Positions 1 to 8,859 of a stretch of 64,000 nucleotides of DNA are shown here, in pieces. Position 1 is the first letter of the stretch. Each line of letters starts with the position of its first letter. Both the position numbers and the translations under genes were made by a program. The notes under the pieces are model-generated. The model was not told the DNA's origin. It worked only from the letters and a program-made list of their open reading frames with translations, and ran no database searches. This DNA comes from Pseudomonadota bacterium (GTDB lineage Bacteria; Pseudomonadota; Gammaproteobacteria; Pseudomonadales; Oceanobacteraceae): positions 1 through 64,000 of the forward strand of contig JAIXHJ010000002.1 in NCBI GenBank assembly GCA_030145845.1. The letters run 5' to 3'.

Positions 1-1218
<1,218 letters not shown>

Positions 1219-1222
1219 GGCC

Positions 1223-1720
1223 ATGACGGCAGAGGCAGAACTGGCAGGGATTCAGCAGGAATTCCGCGAATTTATTGCAGCGTTTGCCAGTGCGCAGCTG
1301 GCGACGGTGAATGCAGAGCGATGGCCGGAGGCCAGTTACGCACCGCTGCTGCAGCATGAGCAGAAATTCTATATTTATGTGTCAGAGCTGGCGGCGCACA
1401 CACAGAATCTGCTGGCCCGGCCGCAGGCCAGCCTGCTGTTTATTGAAGACGAGCGGCAGGCCCGCAATGTATTTGCCCGCCAGCGGGCGGTGCTGCAGGT
1501 CAGCGCCACGGAAATCAGCCGCGATTCCGGGCACTGGCAGCTGATTCTGCAACGCATGGAAGACAGGTTCGGCAGCACGATGGAACTGCTGCGCAGTCTG
1601 CCGGATTTCCACCTGTTTGCGCTGACGCCACTGAGTGGCAGTTACGTCAAAGGCTTCGGTAAAGCCTACCGTCTGCAGGGTGAGGATCTGGCGCAGATCA
1701 CGCATCAGCAACGCGCATGA
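1223..1720 (+). CDS. HutZ/HugZ-like pyridoxamine-phosphate-oxidase-fold protein, putative heme utilization
   Basis: 165-residue protein of the split-barrel flavin/heme-binding fold. The C-terminal segment GSYVKGFGKAYRL closely resembles the heme-binding end of HugZ/HutZ proteins, which bind and degrade heme in some bacteria. The N-terminal half has the usual barrel strands (QLATVNAERWPEASYAPL). The ATG at 1223 is chosen over an in-frame TTG at 1208, which would overlap pip. It follows pip by 4 nt and precedes cydD. The family match is good. Whether this member degrades heme or only binds heme or flavin cannot be told from sequence. Confidence 0.75.
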   Translation: MTAEAELAGIQQEFREFIAAFASAQLATVNAERWPEASYAPLLQHEQKFYIYVSELAAHTQNLLARPQASLLFIEDERQARNVFARQRAVLQVSATEISRDSGHWQLILQRMEDRFGSTMELLRSLPDFHLFALTPLSGSYVKGFGKAYRLQGEDLAQITHQQRA

Positions 1721-1838
1721 GACAAAGCATTTCCTGAGGCTGAAAGTCGCACTGGCTGACCCTGCCGGCCGGCTTCTGGTAGTATCACCCGACCGTTATA
1801 TGGCACAGGTGCGCGTTTTGAATAATCCGCAGGAAACA

Positions 1839-3566
1839 ATGCCCGAGTTCAGCAATGCTGCGGCGTTACTGAAGCATGCCGGGCGTTATGCCCGGGGCGA
1901 AAATCTGCTCTCCACGCTGCTCGGGCTGGTGCAGGTAGCAATGACCATTTCACTGGCATGGCTGGTGGCAACTTTCCTCGACGGCGCTGTGTATCAGCAG
2001 GTACAGACGCTGCCCGACACGGCAGACTGGCTGACGCTGGCCGCTGTGTTTCTGATCCGCGCGGCAGCGGCGTATGGCCAGAGCCGCATCGGTAACCGGG
2101 CGAGCATCAAAATCCGTAACGCCCTGCGTGGTTTTGCCCTGCAACGCTGCTTCGGGCTGAACATCCGCCTGTTCCCGCAATTCAATCCGGCCGAAGTCAG
2201 TAATCTGCTGACCACAGAAATTGATAAGCAACGCGGCTATTTTGCCGATTTTATGCCGCAGAAAAATCTGGCCGTGCTGATGCCGCTGGCGATTATTATC
2301 GCCTCGGCGTTTGTCAGCTGGCTGGTGCCGCTGATCTTCCTGTTTACGGCCCCGCTGGTGCCGCTGTTTATGGTGCTGGTAGGCTTCAAGGCGGCGGATG
2401 CCAGCCGCGCTAACCTGCAGCAGCTGACCCGGCTCGGTGATCTGCTGGCCGACCGGCTGAAAAACCTGCAGGCGCTGCAGCTGGCCGGCAGTGTGGAACA
2501 GGAAGGTGACCGTTTGTTTGAGCAGTCGGAAAATTACCGCCGCTCGACCATGAGCGTGCTGCGGCTGTCGTTTTTATCCGGCACTGTGCTGGAGTTTTTC
2601 AGCGCCATCAGTGTGGCGATTGTGGCGGTGTACCTGGGCCTGTTCTTCCTCGAAAAATACGATTTCGGCAGTTATGCCGCCGGCTATGCCATGTTTGATG
2701 GTGTGTTCCTGCTGATGCTGGCGCCGGAGTTTTATCAGCCGCTGCGTAAAATGGGCGCGCTGTATCACGACCGTTCCGACGCCGTCAGTGTTGCCGAACA
2801 TCTGCTGCAGCTGGACCAGTGCTACCGGCGCCAGCAGACCGCGGCGGAACAGCATGATATTGCCCCGCTGCAGACGCTGGCGGCCAGTGCCCTGCAGAGC
2901 GGGGAAGCGGGCCAGCCGGTACATGCCGCGCTCAGTTTCAGCCTGCAGGCCGGCGACCGGCTGCTGCTCAACGGCCCGTCCGGTTCCGGTAAAACCACGC
3001 TGCTGGATACGCTGGCCGGACTGCGCCCGGTAGCGCAGGGCGGGGTTTTACTGAACGGTCAGGTCACCGATGTGTTCCGTCAGCAGGGCTGGTTCCGGCA
3101 GATCGGTTATCTGTCGCAGAAACCTGAGCTGCTGTTTGCCAGCATCCGCGACAACCTGACTCTGGGGCAGACCTTCAGCGATGATGAACTGCTGGCCGCG
3201 CTGGCCGAAGCCCAGATTGCAGAGCTGGTGCAGTCACTGCCCGGCGGGCTGGATTACGTCATCAGTGACAGCGGTGGCTACCTCTCCGGTGGTCAGGCGC
3301 AGCGCATCGCGCTGGCACGGGTGTTCCTGCATAAACCGGCCCTGCTGCTGCTGGATGAACCGACTGCCAACCTTGATCAGGATACTGCGGCGGCGTTTAT
3401 GGAGCGGCTGGCGCACTACACCCGCCAGGGGGGCATGCTGATTATGGCCAGTCACCGTCCGGGTGAGCAGAGTTTCTTCAGCAGTGAAGTGTCACTGGCT
3501 GCTGCAGAACATCCGCCAGAACACTCAGCGGGACACTCAGCGGGACAACAGGAGGCGGGCGTATGA
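1839..3566 (+). CDS. cydD: CydD, ABC transporter subunit for cytochrome bd assembly
   Basis: Inner-membrane half-transporter that pairs with CydC. The heterodimer is needed for cytochrome bd assembly and has been described as exporting cysteine/glutathione and, more recently, as handling heme. The 575-residue product has an N-terminal six-helix membrane domain and a C-terminal ATPase: Walker A GPSGSGKTT near residue 379, signature LSGGQAQR near 482 and Walker B LLLLDEP near 502. The frame is open from 1635, but the ATG at 1839 has AGGAAA at 1831-1836 and gives the expected length (E. coli 588). The 3' end overlaps cydC by 4 nt (ATGA), indicating translational coupling. cydAB is not in the window. 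Confidence 0.93.
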   Translation: MPEFSNAAALLKHAGRYARGENLLSTLLGLVQVAMTISLAWLVATFLDGAVYQQVQTLPDTADWLTLAAVFLIRAAAAYGQSRIGNRASIKIRNALRGFALQRCFGLNIRLFPQFNPAEVSNLLTTEIDKQRGYFADFMPQKNLAVLMPLAIIIASAFVSWLVPLIFLFTAPLVPLFMVLVGFKAADASRANLQQLTRLGDLLADRLKNLQALQLAGSVEQEGDRLFEQSENYRRSTMSVLRLSFLSGTVLEFFSAISVAIVAVYLGLFFLEKYDFGSYAAGYAMFDGVFLLMLAPEFYQPLRKMGALYHDRSDAVSVAEHLLQLDQCYRRQQTAAEQHDIAPLQTLAASALQSGEAGQPVHAALSFSLQAGDRLLLNGPSGSGKTTLLDTLAGLRPVAQGGVLLNGQVTDVFRQQGWFRQIGYLSQKPELLFASIRDNLTLGQTFSDDELLAALAEAQIAELVQSLPGGLDYVISDSGGYLSGGQAQRIALARVFLHKPALLLLDEPTANLDQDTAAAFMERLAHYTRQGGMLIMASHRPGEQSFFSSEVSLAAAEHPPEHSAGHSAGQQEAGV

Positions 3567-5191
3567 CGGGTCTGCAACAGCATTATTTCCACCTGCTGTC
3601 GCAGCAGAGAAAAATGGCGCTGCTGGGAATTTTCCTTGCCGTGCTGACCGCCTTTTCCGGCATTGCCCTGCTGGCGGTGTCGGGCTGGTTTATCAGTGCT
3701 GCGGCGCTGGCCGGTCTGAGTTCGCTGGCGGCACTGGAATTCAATTTCTTTACCCCCGGCGCCATGGTGCGTGGCTTTTCCATTTCGCGCACACTCGGCC
3801 GTTACGGCGAACGGGTCACCAGCCACGAAGCTACCTTCCGCATCATTTCGCACCTGCGTGCCGACCTGTTCCGTTTTATCGCCCGCCGCCAGTGGAGCGA
3901 AACCCAGCTCAACCGGCATGAATCCGCCAGCCGTCTGCTGCAGGATATTCAGTACATCGAATCCATTTATCTGTCGGCCCTGCTGCCGGCGGCGGTGTCG
4001 CTGGCGGTGGTACTGGGTTACCTGCTGACGCTGACACTGGTATTGCCGGCGCTGCTGCCCTGGGCTGTGCCCCTGCTGCTGCTGGCCGTGGTGGTAATGC
4101 CCTGGCTGTATACCCGCCAGGTGGTTAAGGCACAGGACAACCTGCACCAGCAGCGCACGGCGCAGTGGCAGTCGTCCAGCTCACTGCTGAGTAATATGCG
4201 TACCCTGACCCTGCATGACCGCCTGCAGCACAGCGGTGACACGCTGACCGCTGTCGCGCAGCAGGCCGACCGTCAGGAAGTCCGCGCCGTTGACCGTCAG
4301 CAGGGCATTATCCTGCTGGCGCAGGCCAGTCTGATTGCGCTGATGGTGGTGGTGTTCTGGCAGGGCTTTGTTGCTTATCAGGCCGGGGCGCTGGCCGGTG
4401 CCAATCTGTTTATGCTGTTGCTGCTGACCATGGGTACGGCGGAAGTGCTGATCAATGCCAGTCCGGTGCTGGCGGCCTACCGTCTGGGGATGCAGGCACT
4501 GCAACGGCTGGATGCCATGCAGCCGGAGACTGAAGAGGCTGTGGAACAGCGTCAGTTCACGGCCGCTGACGGCGGCGTACAGGTGCAGCTGAACGACATC
4601 AGCTACCGCTATCCATCACAGCCAGCCGCGGTCTTCAGTGGTTTCAGTCACCGCTTTGCCGGCCCCGGCTGGCACTGGATCTGTGGCGCCAGCGGGCGCG
4701 GTAAAAGTACCCTGATTGCCCTGCTGGCGGGGCAGCTGCAGGTAAACAGCGGCCGCATTGAGCTGGCGCTGGCCGGCCCCGGCCAGGCCGGGCTGATGCC
4801 GCAGCGGATTGATATTCTGCGCGCCAGCCTGCGCGATAACTTATGCCTCAATCATGCCCACAGCGATGATGAACTGATGGCCGCGCTGCGTCTGGTGGAA
4901 CTGGAATCGTGGGCGCAGAAGCTGCCGCAGGGTCTGGATACCTGGCTTGGTGATGGTGAGTGGCAGCCTTCCGGTGGCGAAAGCAAACGTCTGGGGCTGG
5001 CACGCCTGATTCTGCAGAACCCGCAACTGATCCTGCTGGATGAACCGGCGGCGGGTATGGATGTGTTACTGGCACAGCGGATCTTTGCCCGTCTGGCTGA
5101 GCACTGGCAGGATAAACTGGTGATTGCCAATACCCACGACCGCGGGCTGATTCTGGCCGGGCAGCAGGTACTGAAACTGGATCAGCTCTGA
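3563..5191 (+). CDS. cydC: CydC, ABC transporter subunit for cytochrome bd assembly
   Basis: Second half of the CydDC heterodimeric inner-membrane exporter. It is 542 residues long, with membrane helices in the first about 300 residues and an ATPase domain carrying Walker A GASGRGKST (about 374), signature PSGGESKRL (about 469) and Walker B LILLDEP. The signature reads SGGES rather than the usual SGGEQ or SGGQ, a mild deviation. Translation is coupled to cydD through an ATGA overlap. cueR follows after 19 nt, so copper sensing appears tied to this operon. Confidence 0.93.
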   Translation: MTGLQQHYFHLLSQQRKMALLGIFLAVLTAFSGIALLAVSGWFISAAALAGLSSLAALEFNFFTPGAMVRGFSISRTLGRYGERVTSHEATFRIISHLRADLFRFIARRQWSETQLNRHESASRLLQDIQYIESIYLSALLPAAVSLAVVLGYLLTLTLVLPALLPWAVPLLLLAVVVMPWLYTRQVVKAQDNLHQQRTAQWQSSSSLLSNMRTLTLHDRLQHSGDTLTAVAQQADRQEVRAVDRQQGIILLAQASLIALMVVVFWQGFVAYQAGALAGANLFMLLLLTMGTAEVLINASPVLAAYRLGMQALQRLDAMQPETEEAVEQRQFTAADGGVQVQLNDISYRYPSQPAAVFSGFSHRFAGPGWHWICGASGRGKSTLIALLAGQLQVNSGRIELALAGPGQAGLMPQRIDILRASLRDNLCLNHAHSDDELMAALRLVELESWAQKLPQGLDTWLGDGEWQPSGGESKRLGLARLILQNPQLILLDEPAAGMDVLLAQRIFARLAEHWQDKLVIANTHDRGLILAGQQVLKLDQL

Positions 5192-5210
5192 GCGGCTGAC
5201 AGGAGGCTGT

Positions 5211-5624
5211 ATGAACATCGGCGCAGCGGCAAAGCAGGCCGGCGTATCGGCCAAAATGATCCGCCATTACGAAGCCAGCGGACTGCTGCCGCCGGCGGCG
5301 CGTACCAGCGCCGGCTACCGCCAGTACAGCGAACAGGATATTGCCCGCCTGGGCTTTATCCGCCGCTGCCGCATGCTGGGGTTTTCCATTGACGAAATCC
5401 GTGACCTGCTCAACCTGTGGGATGACCCCAACCGCAGCGCGCGCGAAGTCAAAACCCTGGCTCTGCAGCACCTGCAGGAAGTGGACAATAAAATCTCCGA
5501 ACTGAACGCCATGCGCCAGACGCTGCAATCCATGATCAGTGCCTGCAGTGGTGACGACTGCCCGCAGTGTTCCATTCTTGATCATCTGGCTACGCCGGAA
5601 TCGGGCAGCAACGGCCCTTCCTGA
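5211..5624 (+). CDS. cueR: CueR, MerR-family Cu(I)-responsive activator
   Basis: Dimeric DNA-binding activator that senses Cu(I) and switches on copA-type promoters with a 19-bp spacer. It has 137 residues: an N-terminal MerR winged helix (MNIGAAAKQAGVSAKMIRHY), a long dimerization helix and a metal loop CSGDDCPQC. Cys112 and Cys120 fall at the same numbers as the Cu ligands of E. coli CueR; an extra Cys117 lies in the loop. An AGGAGG ribosome site precedes the ATG. It starts 19 nt after cydC. A matching CueR-type promoter lies in front of copA at 8298-8328, on the far side of an AT-rich cassette. Confidence 0.93.
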   Translation: MNIGAAAKQAGVSAKMIRHYEASGLLPPAARTSAGYRQYSEQDIARLGFIRRCRMLGFSIDEIRDLLNLWDDPNRSAREVKTLALQHLQEVDNKISELNAMRQTLQSMISACSGDDCPQCSILDHLATPESGSNGPS

Positions 5625-5729
5625 TTTTTGGATTTAATGAACTTTAATAGGCTTTGTAAAAATATAATAGGGCTTAATTATAAGTATGAGGTCGTAAGGC
5701 CTATATGATTAAGGAAGTCTTTCAAAGAT

Positions 5730-6578
5730 TTATTCGTCATCAGGCCAACATAAGTAATCTAATGTAAGTTTTTTCATAAGAAAAATATCAGCCATGGAAA
5801 AATCTTCTGGCATTGCGGTTACTTCTTGTATAGGAATATTGTCTGTTCCATGGTCTTCCCACTGGATTTGCAACATGTGTAAGGAGTTATCTTGATTGTG
5901 AATGTGTGTTATATGTTTTAAAAGCTCTTGCTCTATATAATCTTTATATATTTTAGTGCAACTTAAAGTGAGTAAAGCAGTAATTGAAACCCAATACTTT
6001 GAGGCGCTTTCTGTCTCTGGATATATATAGACGAATAAATCATTAATGTGATGATAGTTGGTTTCAAGGAATTTTTTTAAGTGGTTCTCTTCATTTAATA
6101 AATATCCAGATATAAAAGATCTATTGAATTTATCTGGAAGAGGAGTCCTTGAGTATCTGTTGATTCTCCATTGTATTAGTATTTCGAGTTGACGCTTATG
6201 TAGTTTTTCGTGTCGATTTATATGTTGTAGATTTTCTTTCGGTATTACGCTTATCAATGAGTCTTCACAGATTAATTTAGCTTCACCGAATTGTAATATT
6301 AATTTTCTAGTACTCCGTGTTTTTTGAAGACAGTCATTATTTGCTTCTTTTGGTTTGGCTGTTTTTGCTATGATTATTTCAACATTTTTTTCTTGTGTGT
6401 TCGATAAGTCACAGTCTTGGGAGAGAACTATTAGAAAGCTATCGCCGTTCAGTGATTTTTTGCGATGCTCTTTTGATGCGCGTGAATCTTGAATTGTTTC
6501 TTGGGTTTCTTTGTTGAAATTCGATATTTGAATAACGCTTCCTTGTCGGATGTTGTTGGCATATAAGTCAATAGACAT
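5730..6578 (-). CDS. Uncharacterised protein with SQDCD motif (third gene of AT-rich cassette)
   Basis: 282 residues, not recognised as a family of known function. Near the N-terminus (residues 48-58) is a hydrophobic strand followed by SQDCDLSN, a motif seen in other uncharacterised accessory proteins; the Asp and Cys residues could be catalytic or metal-binding, but that is a guess. The middle is rich in Lys, Arg and His, and the C-terminus ends acidic (LCWPDDE). No signal peptide or membrane segment is evident. It starts 7 nt after the HTH gene, with AAGGA overlapping that gene's end, so the three genes form one operon. AT-rich codon use differs from the flanking genes. Confidence 0.6.
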   Translation of the reverse strand: MSIDLYANNIRQGSVIQISNFNKETQETIQDSRASKEHRKKSLNGDSFLIVLSQDCDLSNTQEKNVEIIIAKTAKPKEANNDCLQKTRSTRKLILQFGEAKLICEDSLISVIPKENLQHINRHEKLHKRQLEILIQWRINRYSRTPLPDKFNRSFISGYLLNEENHLKKFLETNYHHINDLFVYIYPETESASKYWVSITALLTLSCTKIYKDYIEQELLKHITHIHNQDNSLHMLQIQWEDHGTDNIPIQEVTAMPEDFSMADIFLMKKLTLDYLCWPDDE

Positions 6579-6585
6579 TTTCGAC

Positions 6586-7182
6586 CTATCCTTGTTTGGA
6601 AATAGCGCTTACTATACGTTTTTGTTCTTCGTCGGAAATGTTATTGTCTTCTGAATTAACCCTATTTTGCGTAGAGTTGTACGCAGTTCTTGCAATTTCA
6701 AGGAAAGATTTATCAGTTAACTCTTTTTCTTTTAAATGAGATAATAAGGATTTCCCATTTATGAGTACTGATTTAAGACTTGTTTTTAAGGAGGAGGAGA
6801 ATTCCGAGTCTATCATTGCAGCGAGATTGTAAACTCTATAATACGCTTCGATGTTTTTGGGTTCCTCTTTCGCCGATAAATGGTTATATAGAGTTGGTCT
6901 TGATACACCAACTACTTCGGCTACTTGTGCTACATTCAACCCTAAAGTTTCTCTGATTTTAATAACCATCGACTTGACGGTCAGTGCTTTTTCTTCGGTT
7001 TTTTTTCTATTGGTTATTTCGTTGTGTGTAGGTATTTCATACTTCTTGTCTATTATTTCAGGTACGAGTAAACGCCCATAACCTGGTGTGTTATAGGTTG
7101 AGGAAGGACTGCTAGGAGCTACACAGTTATCTGCGTAAGAATAAGTGTCTGGTTGTAAGCATATGTTTGGTATGGCTGTCAT
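6586..7182 (-). CDS. Helix-turn-helix protein, putative regulator or antitoxin-like (second gene of AT-rich cassette)
   Basis: 198 residues. After a Ser/Pro/Tyr-rich leader of about 60 residues there is an XRE-like helix-turn-helix (GLNVAQVAEVVGVSRPTLYN, about 81-100), then a helical region with GKSLLSHL resembling the C-terminal half of Xre/ParS-type antitoxin regulators. The start lies only 2 nt after the stop of the upstream gene, and the downstream gene follows after 7 nt. It probably regulates the cassette, and the direct repeat at 8094-8112 is a candidate operator. Antitoxin function is inferred from architecture only. Confidence 0.65.
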   Translation of the reverse strand: MTAIPNICLQPDTYSYADNCVAPSSPSSTYNTPGYGRLLVPEIIDKKYEIPTHNEITNRKKTEEKALTVKSMVIKIRETLGLNVAQVAEVVGVSRPTLYNHLSAKEEPKNIEAYYRVYNLAAMIDSEFSSSLKTSLKSVLINGKSLLSHLKEKELTDKSFLEIARTAYNSTQNRVNSEDNNISDEEQKRIVSAISKQG

Positions 7183-7184
7183 AT

Positions 7185-8060
7185 TTATTGCTCTTCAGAA
7201 TATTCCCAGTCTGTGTAGCATACTTTCTTATTTAATAATTTGGTAAAAGTATCTTTTGTTGTTATGTGTAATTCTTTGAATTGTTCCTCCGCCAGAAAAT
7301 TCTTCAAATTACAGTCTTCGGGGATGATTTGAGCGGCTCTGCTCATTAGAAGAGCATAGTCATTGCTGCTTGAGTTTAACCATTCATCCCTTAGGGTTAT
7401 CGGCATTGCAAAATTATTGTCAGGCTCTCCCATATCCTGAGGAAGGATTTTCCCTATTCGACCGTTCTGTATAGGGAGTTGCTCTAAATTTATCGTGATT
7501 TGCTGATTAGTTTTAACAATCCGTGTAACTTGAACTTGTCCAAACTGAAATATATCTTCTGGCTCATCTATAAAACTTAGCGGTAATATTTGATCTGATA
7601 GGTCAAAGTAATCTGCTAATTTACGAGAATTATTTGGCACAATGATGTCCGCATAGCTAAGTGAGATTTCTTCAACCGCCAAGTACTGAAGAGGTTCAAC
7701 AGATCGGTTAATGGCTGAAATACAGGAATTAAGACCTTTAATAAAATCACCGTACTTACTATAAGATGAGCTACGCCATTCAATATGATTTTTGTCAATA
7801 ATTAAGGATTTAGTCTTATCTTTACTAAAAAAACCATAGCGTGTCACTTGCGAAAGAGTGGGTTGTGGAGTTATTCCGGCTCTTTGCTCTATTTGAATAG
7901 CTATTTCTTGAGCTTGACCCTGCTTGGGGTGAACTAAGCCGTGCTGCATAAGGTCTTGTTGTAAATCTCGAAGCTGATTGTCACTCAAAGGAGGGACCTG
8001 GGAGACTCGAACTCTGGCTGTTACATAAACTAAGGGTGCTTTTTTAAAACAACCAGACAT
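7185..8060 (-). CDS. TIGR04255 family protein (first gene of AT-rich cassette)
   Basis: About 291 residues from the chosen start. Several features fit the sporadically distributed TIGR04255 family of unknown function: an early PLVYVTARVRV strand, a P-x-RYGFFSKD segment, LIIDKNHIEWRSSSYSKYGDF, a central strand block (AVEEISLSYADIIVP) and the C-terminal EQFKELHITTKDTFTKLL. Translation could begin 9 codons earlier at 8087, but that ATG lacks a ribosome site, whereas the one at 8060 has AAGG upstream and gives the usual short N-terminus. It is the promoter-proximal gene of the cassette. Family members often sit in accessory or defence-rich DNA; the biochemical role is unknown. Confidence 0.65.
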   Translation of the reverse strand: MSGCFKKAPLVYVTARVRVSQVPPLSDNQLRDLQQDLMQHGLVHPKQGQAQEIAIQIEQRAGITPQPTLSQVTRYGFFSKDKTKSLIIDKNHIEWRSSSYSKYGDFIKGLNSCISAINRSVEPLQYLAVEEISLSYADIIVPNNSRKLADYFDLSDQILPLSFIDEPEDIFQFGQVQVTRIVKTNQQITINLEQLPIQNGRIGKILPQDMGEPDNNFAMPITLRDEWLNSSSNDYALLMSRAAQIIPEDCNLKNFLAEEQFKELHITTKDTFTKLLNKKVCYTDWEYSEEQ

Positions 8061-8093
8061 GATTTCTACTCGCCTTAACTTGATCATATTGTG

Positions 8094-8112
8094 TTAGACA
8101 CTTTATTAGACA
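8094..8112 (-). promoter_or_regulatory. Direct repeat TTAGACA x2, candidate operator of the cassette
   Basis: TTAGACA occurs at 8094-8100 and again at 8106-8112, start-to-start 12 bp, just upstream of the first gene of the minus-strand cassette. The spacing near one helical turn suits a site for the cassette's HTH protein. No convincing -35/-10 pair was found nearby. Confidence 0.3.
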
Positions 8113-8297
8113 TGGAAGAATATTCAAGTACTCAGGTTGAAAAAAGAGCTGAAAGTTCCAAAAGCTTCGATACCTCGCTTTTCATTATGTATGTCTCAAT
8201 AATTGATGCTTACTGTTGGTAGTATTGTCACGCTCCTACCTAACTTATTGATATTTATGTATTTTATTCTATTTCTGATTGTTCGGGCTTTTCCCCG

Positions 8298-8328
8298 TTG
8301 ACCTTACCATTGCGTCAAGCTTTACCCT
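8298..8328 (+). promoter_or_regulatory. CueR-type promoter of copA (19-bp spacer)
   Basis: TTGACC (-35, 8298-8303), a 19-bp spacer and TACCCT (-10, 8323-8328) reproduce the architecture of the E. coli copA promoter. The spacer carries the partial dyad ACCTT...AAGCT expected for CueR. The overlong 19-bp spacer is diagnostic of MerR-family control. copA starts 33 nt downstream. Confidence 0.85.
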
Positions 8329-8360
8329 GCTGCCATGAATAACAATCCGTGGAGGTGGGT

Positions 8361-8840
8361 ATGAATCAGTCTTCAGCCCTTCATGTGCAGGTGCCGGTGA
8401 GCGGCATGCACTGTGCGTCCTGTGTCAGCCGGGTGGAAAAAGCGCTGGCGGCGGTGCCGGGCGTACAGCAGGCGGCGGTCAATCTGGCCAGTGAAAAAGC
8501 CGATGTCAGTGTGGCGGGCGGTGTGGATGCGGCTGCGCTGCAGGCGGCGGTCAGTGATGCCGGTTTTGCTGTGCGCACGGAGTCATTCGAACTGCAGGTC
8601 CGCGGTATGCACTGTGCCTCCTGCGTGAACCGGGCCGAAAAAGCGCTGGCGGCATTGCCCGGCGTGCTGACGGTGAACGTCAATCTGGCGGCAGAAAAAG
8701 CCTTTGTTGAAGCCTTCAGCGGCAATGTGGATAACGCTCAGCTGGTGGCGGCGATTGCCGCCGCCGGTTATGAGGCGGCGCCGCTGACAGAGCACAGGGA
8801 GGACGACAGTGAACGGCGGGGAAAGAACAAAGCCAGCTGA
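8361..8840 (+). CDS. copA: CopA N-terminal region: two HMA copper-binding domains, zero-frame product
   Basis: Read in the zero frame this gives 159 residues containing two heavy-metal-associated domains, each with GMHCASC (Cys18/Cys21 and Cys85/Cys88), then a short charged tail and a TGA at 8838-8840. That is a plausible soluble copper chaperone. The ATG at 8361 has GGAGG at 8351-8355. The ATPase body of CopA continues in the -1 frame and overlaps the end of this frame at 8813-8840, where a slippery heptamer and hairpin are present (see the frameshift entry). The alternative is a plain frameshift mutation or sequencing error. Confidence 0.85.
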   Translation: MNQSSALHVQVPVSGMHCASCVSRVEKALAAVPGVQQAAVNLASEKADVSVAGGVDAAALQAAVSDAGFAVRTESFELQVRGMHCASCVNRAEKALAALPGVLTVNVNLAAEKAFVEAFSGNVDNAQLVAAIAAAGYEAAPLTEHREDDSERRGKNKAS

Positions 8841-8859
8841 AACGGGATGTTTGGCTGGC
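8796..8859 (+). promoter_or_regulatory. Predicted programmed -1 ribosomal frameshift signal in copA
   Basis: Three elements line up. A slippery heptamer G GGA AAG (8819-8825) is in the correct zero-frame phase (codons GGA, AAG). A 6-nt spacer follows (8826-8831). Then a hairpin: GCCAGC 8832-8837 pairs with GCTGGC 8854-8859, and inside it AAAC 8840-8843 pairs with GTTT 8849-8852, loop 8844-8848. An SD-like AGGGAGGA at 8796-8803 lies upstream, a stimulator also seen in dnaX, though here somewhat farther away. A -1 slip joins the HMA domains to the ATPase frame exactly between the upstream stop of that frame (8810-8812) and the zero-frame stop (8838-8840). E. coli copA is known to use C CCA AAG for the same purpose. 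Confidence 0.75.

Larger units (their letters stand above)
5640..8290. other. AT-rich accessory island splitting cueR from copA
   Basis: Base composition drops sharply from the GC-rich surroundings to visibly AT-rich DNA and returns just before the copA promoter. It holds three tightly packed minus-strand genes, opposite in direction to cydDC-cueR and copA. No transposase, integrase, tRNA or clear terminal repeat was found at either edge. Composition, orientation and position suggest horizontal acquisition; the mechanism is unknown. Confidence 0.7.

Noticed and set aside
8809..8811. GTG at 8809 after AGGGAGGA as a re-initiation start for the ATPase
   Set aside because: It is in the third frame and soon meets a stop, giving a meaningless peptide; the SD-like element is more likely a frameshift stimulator.
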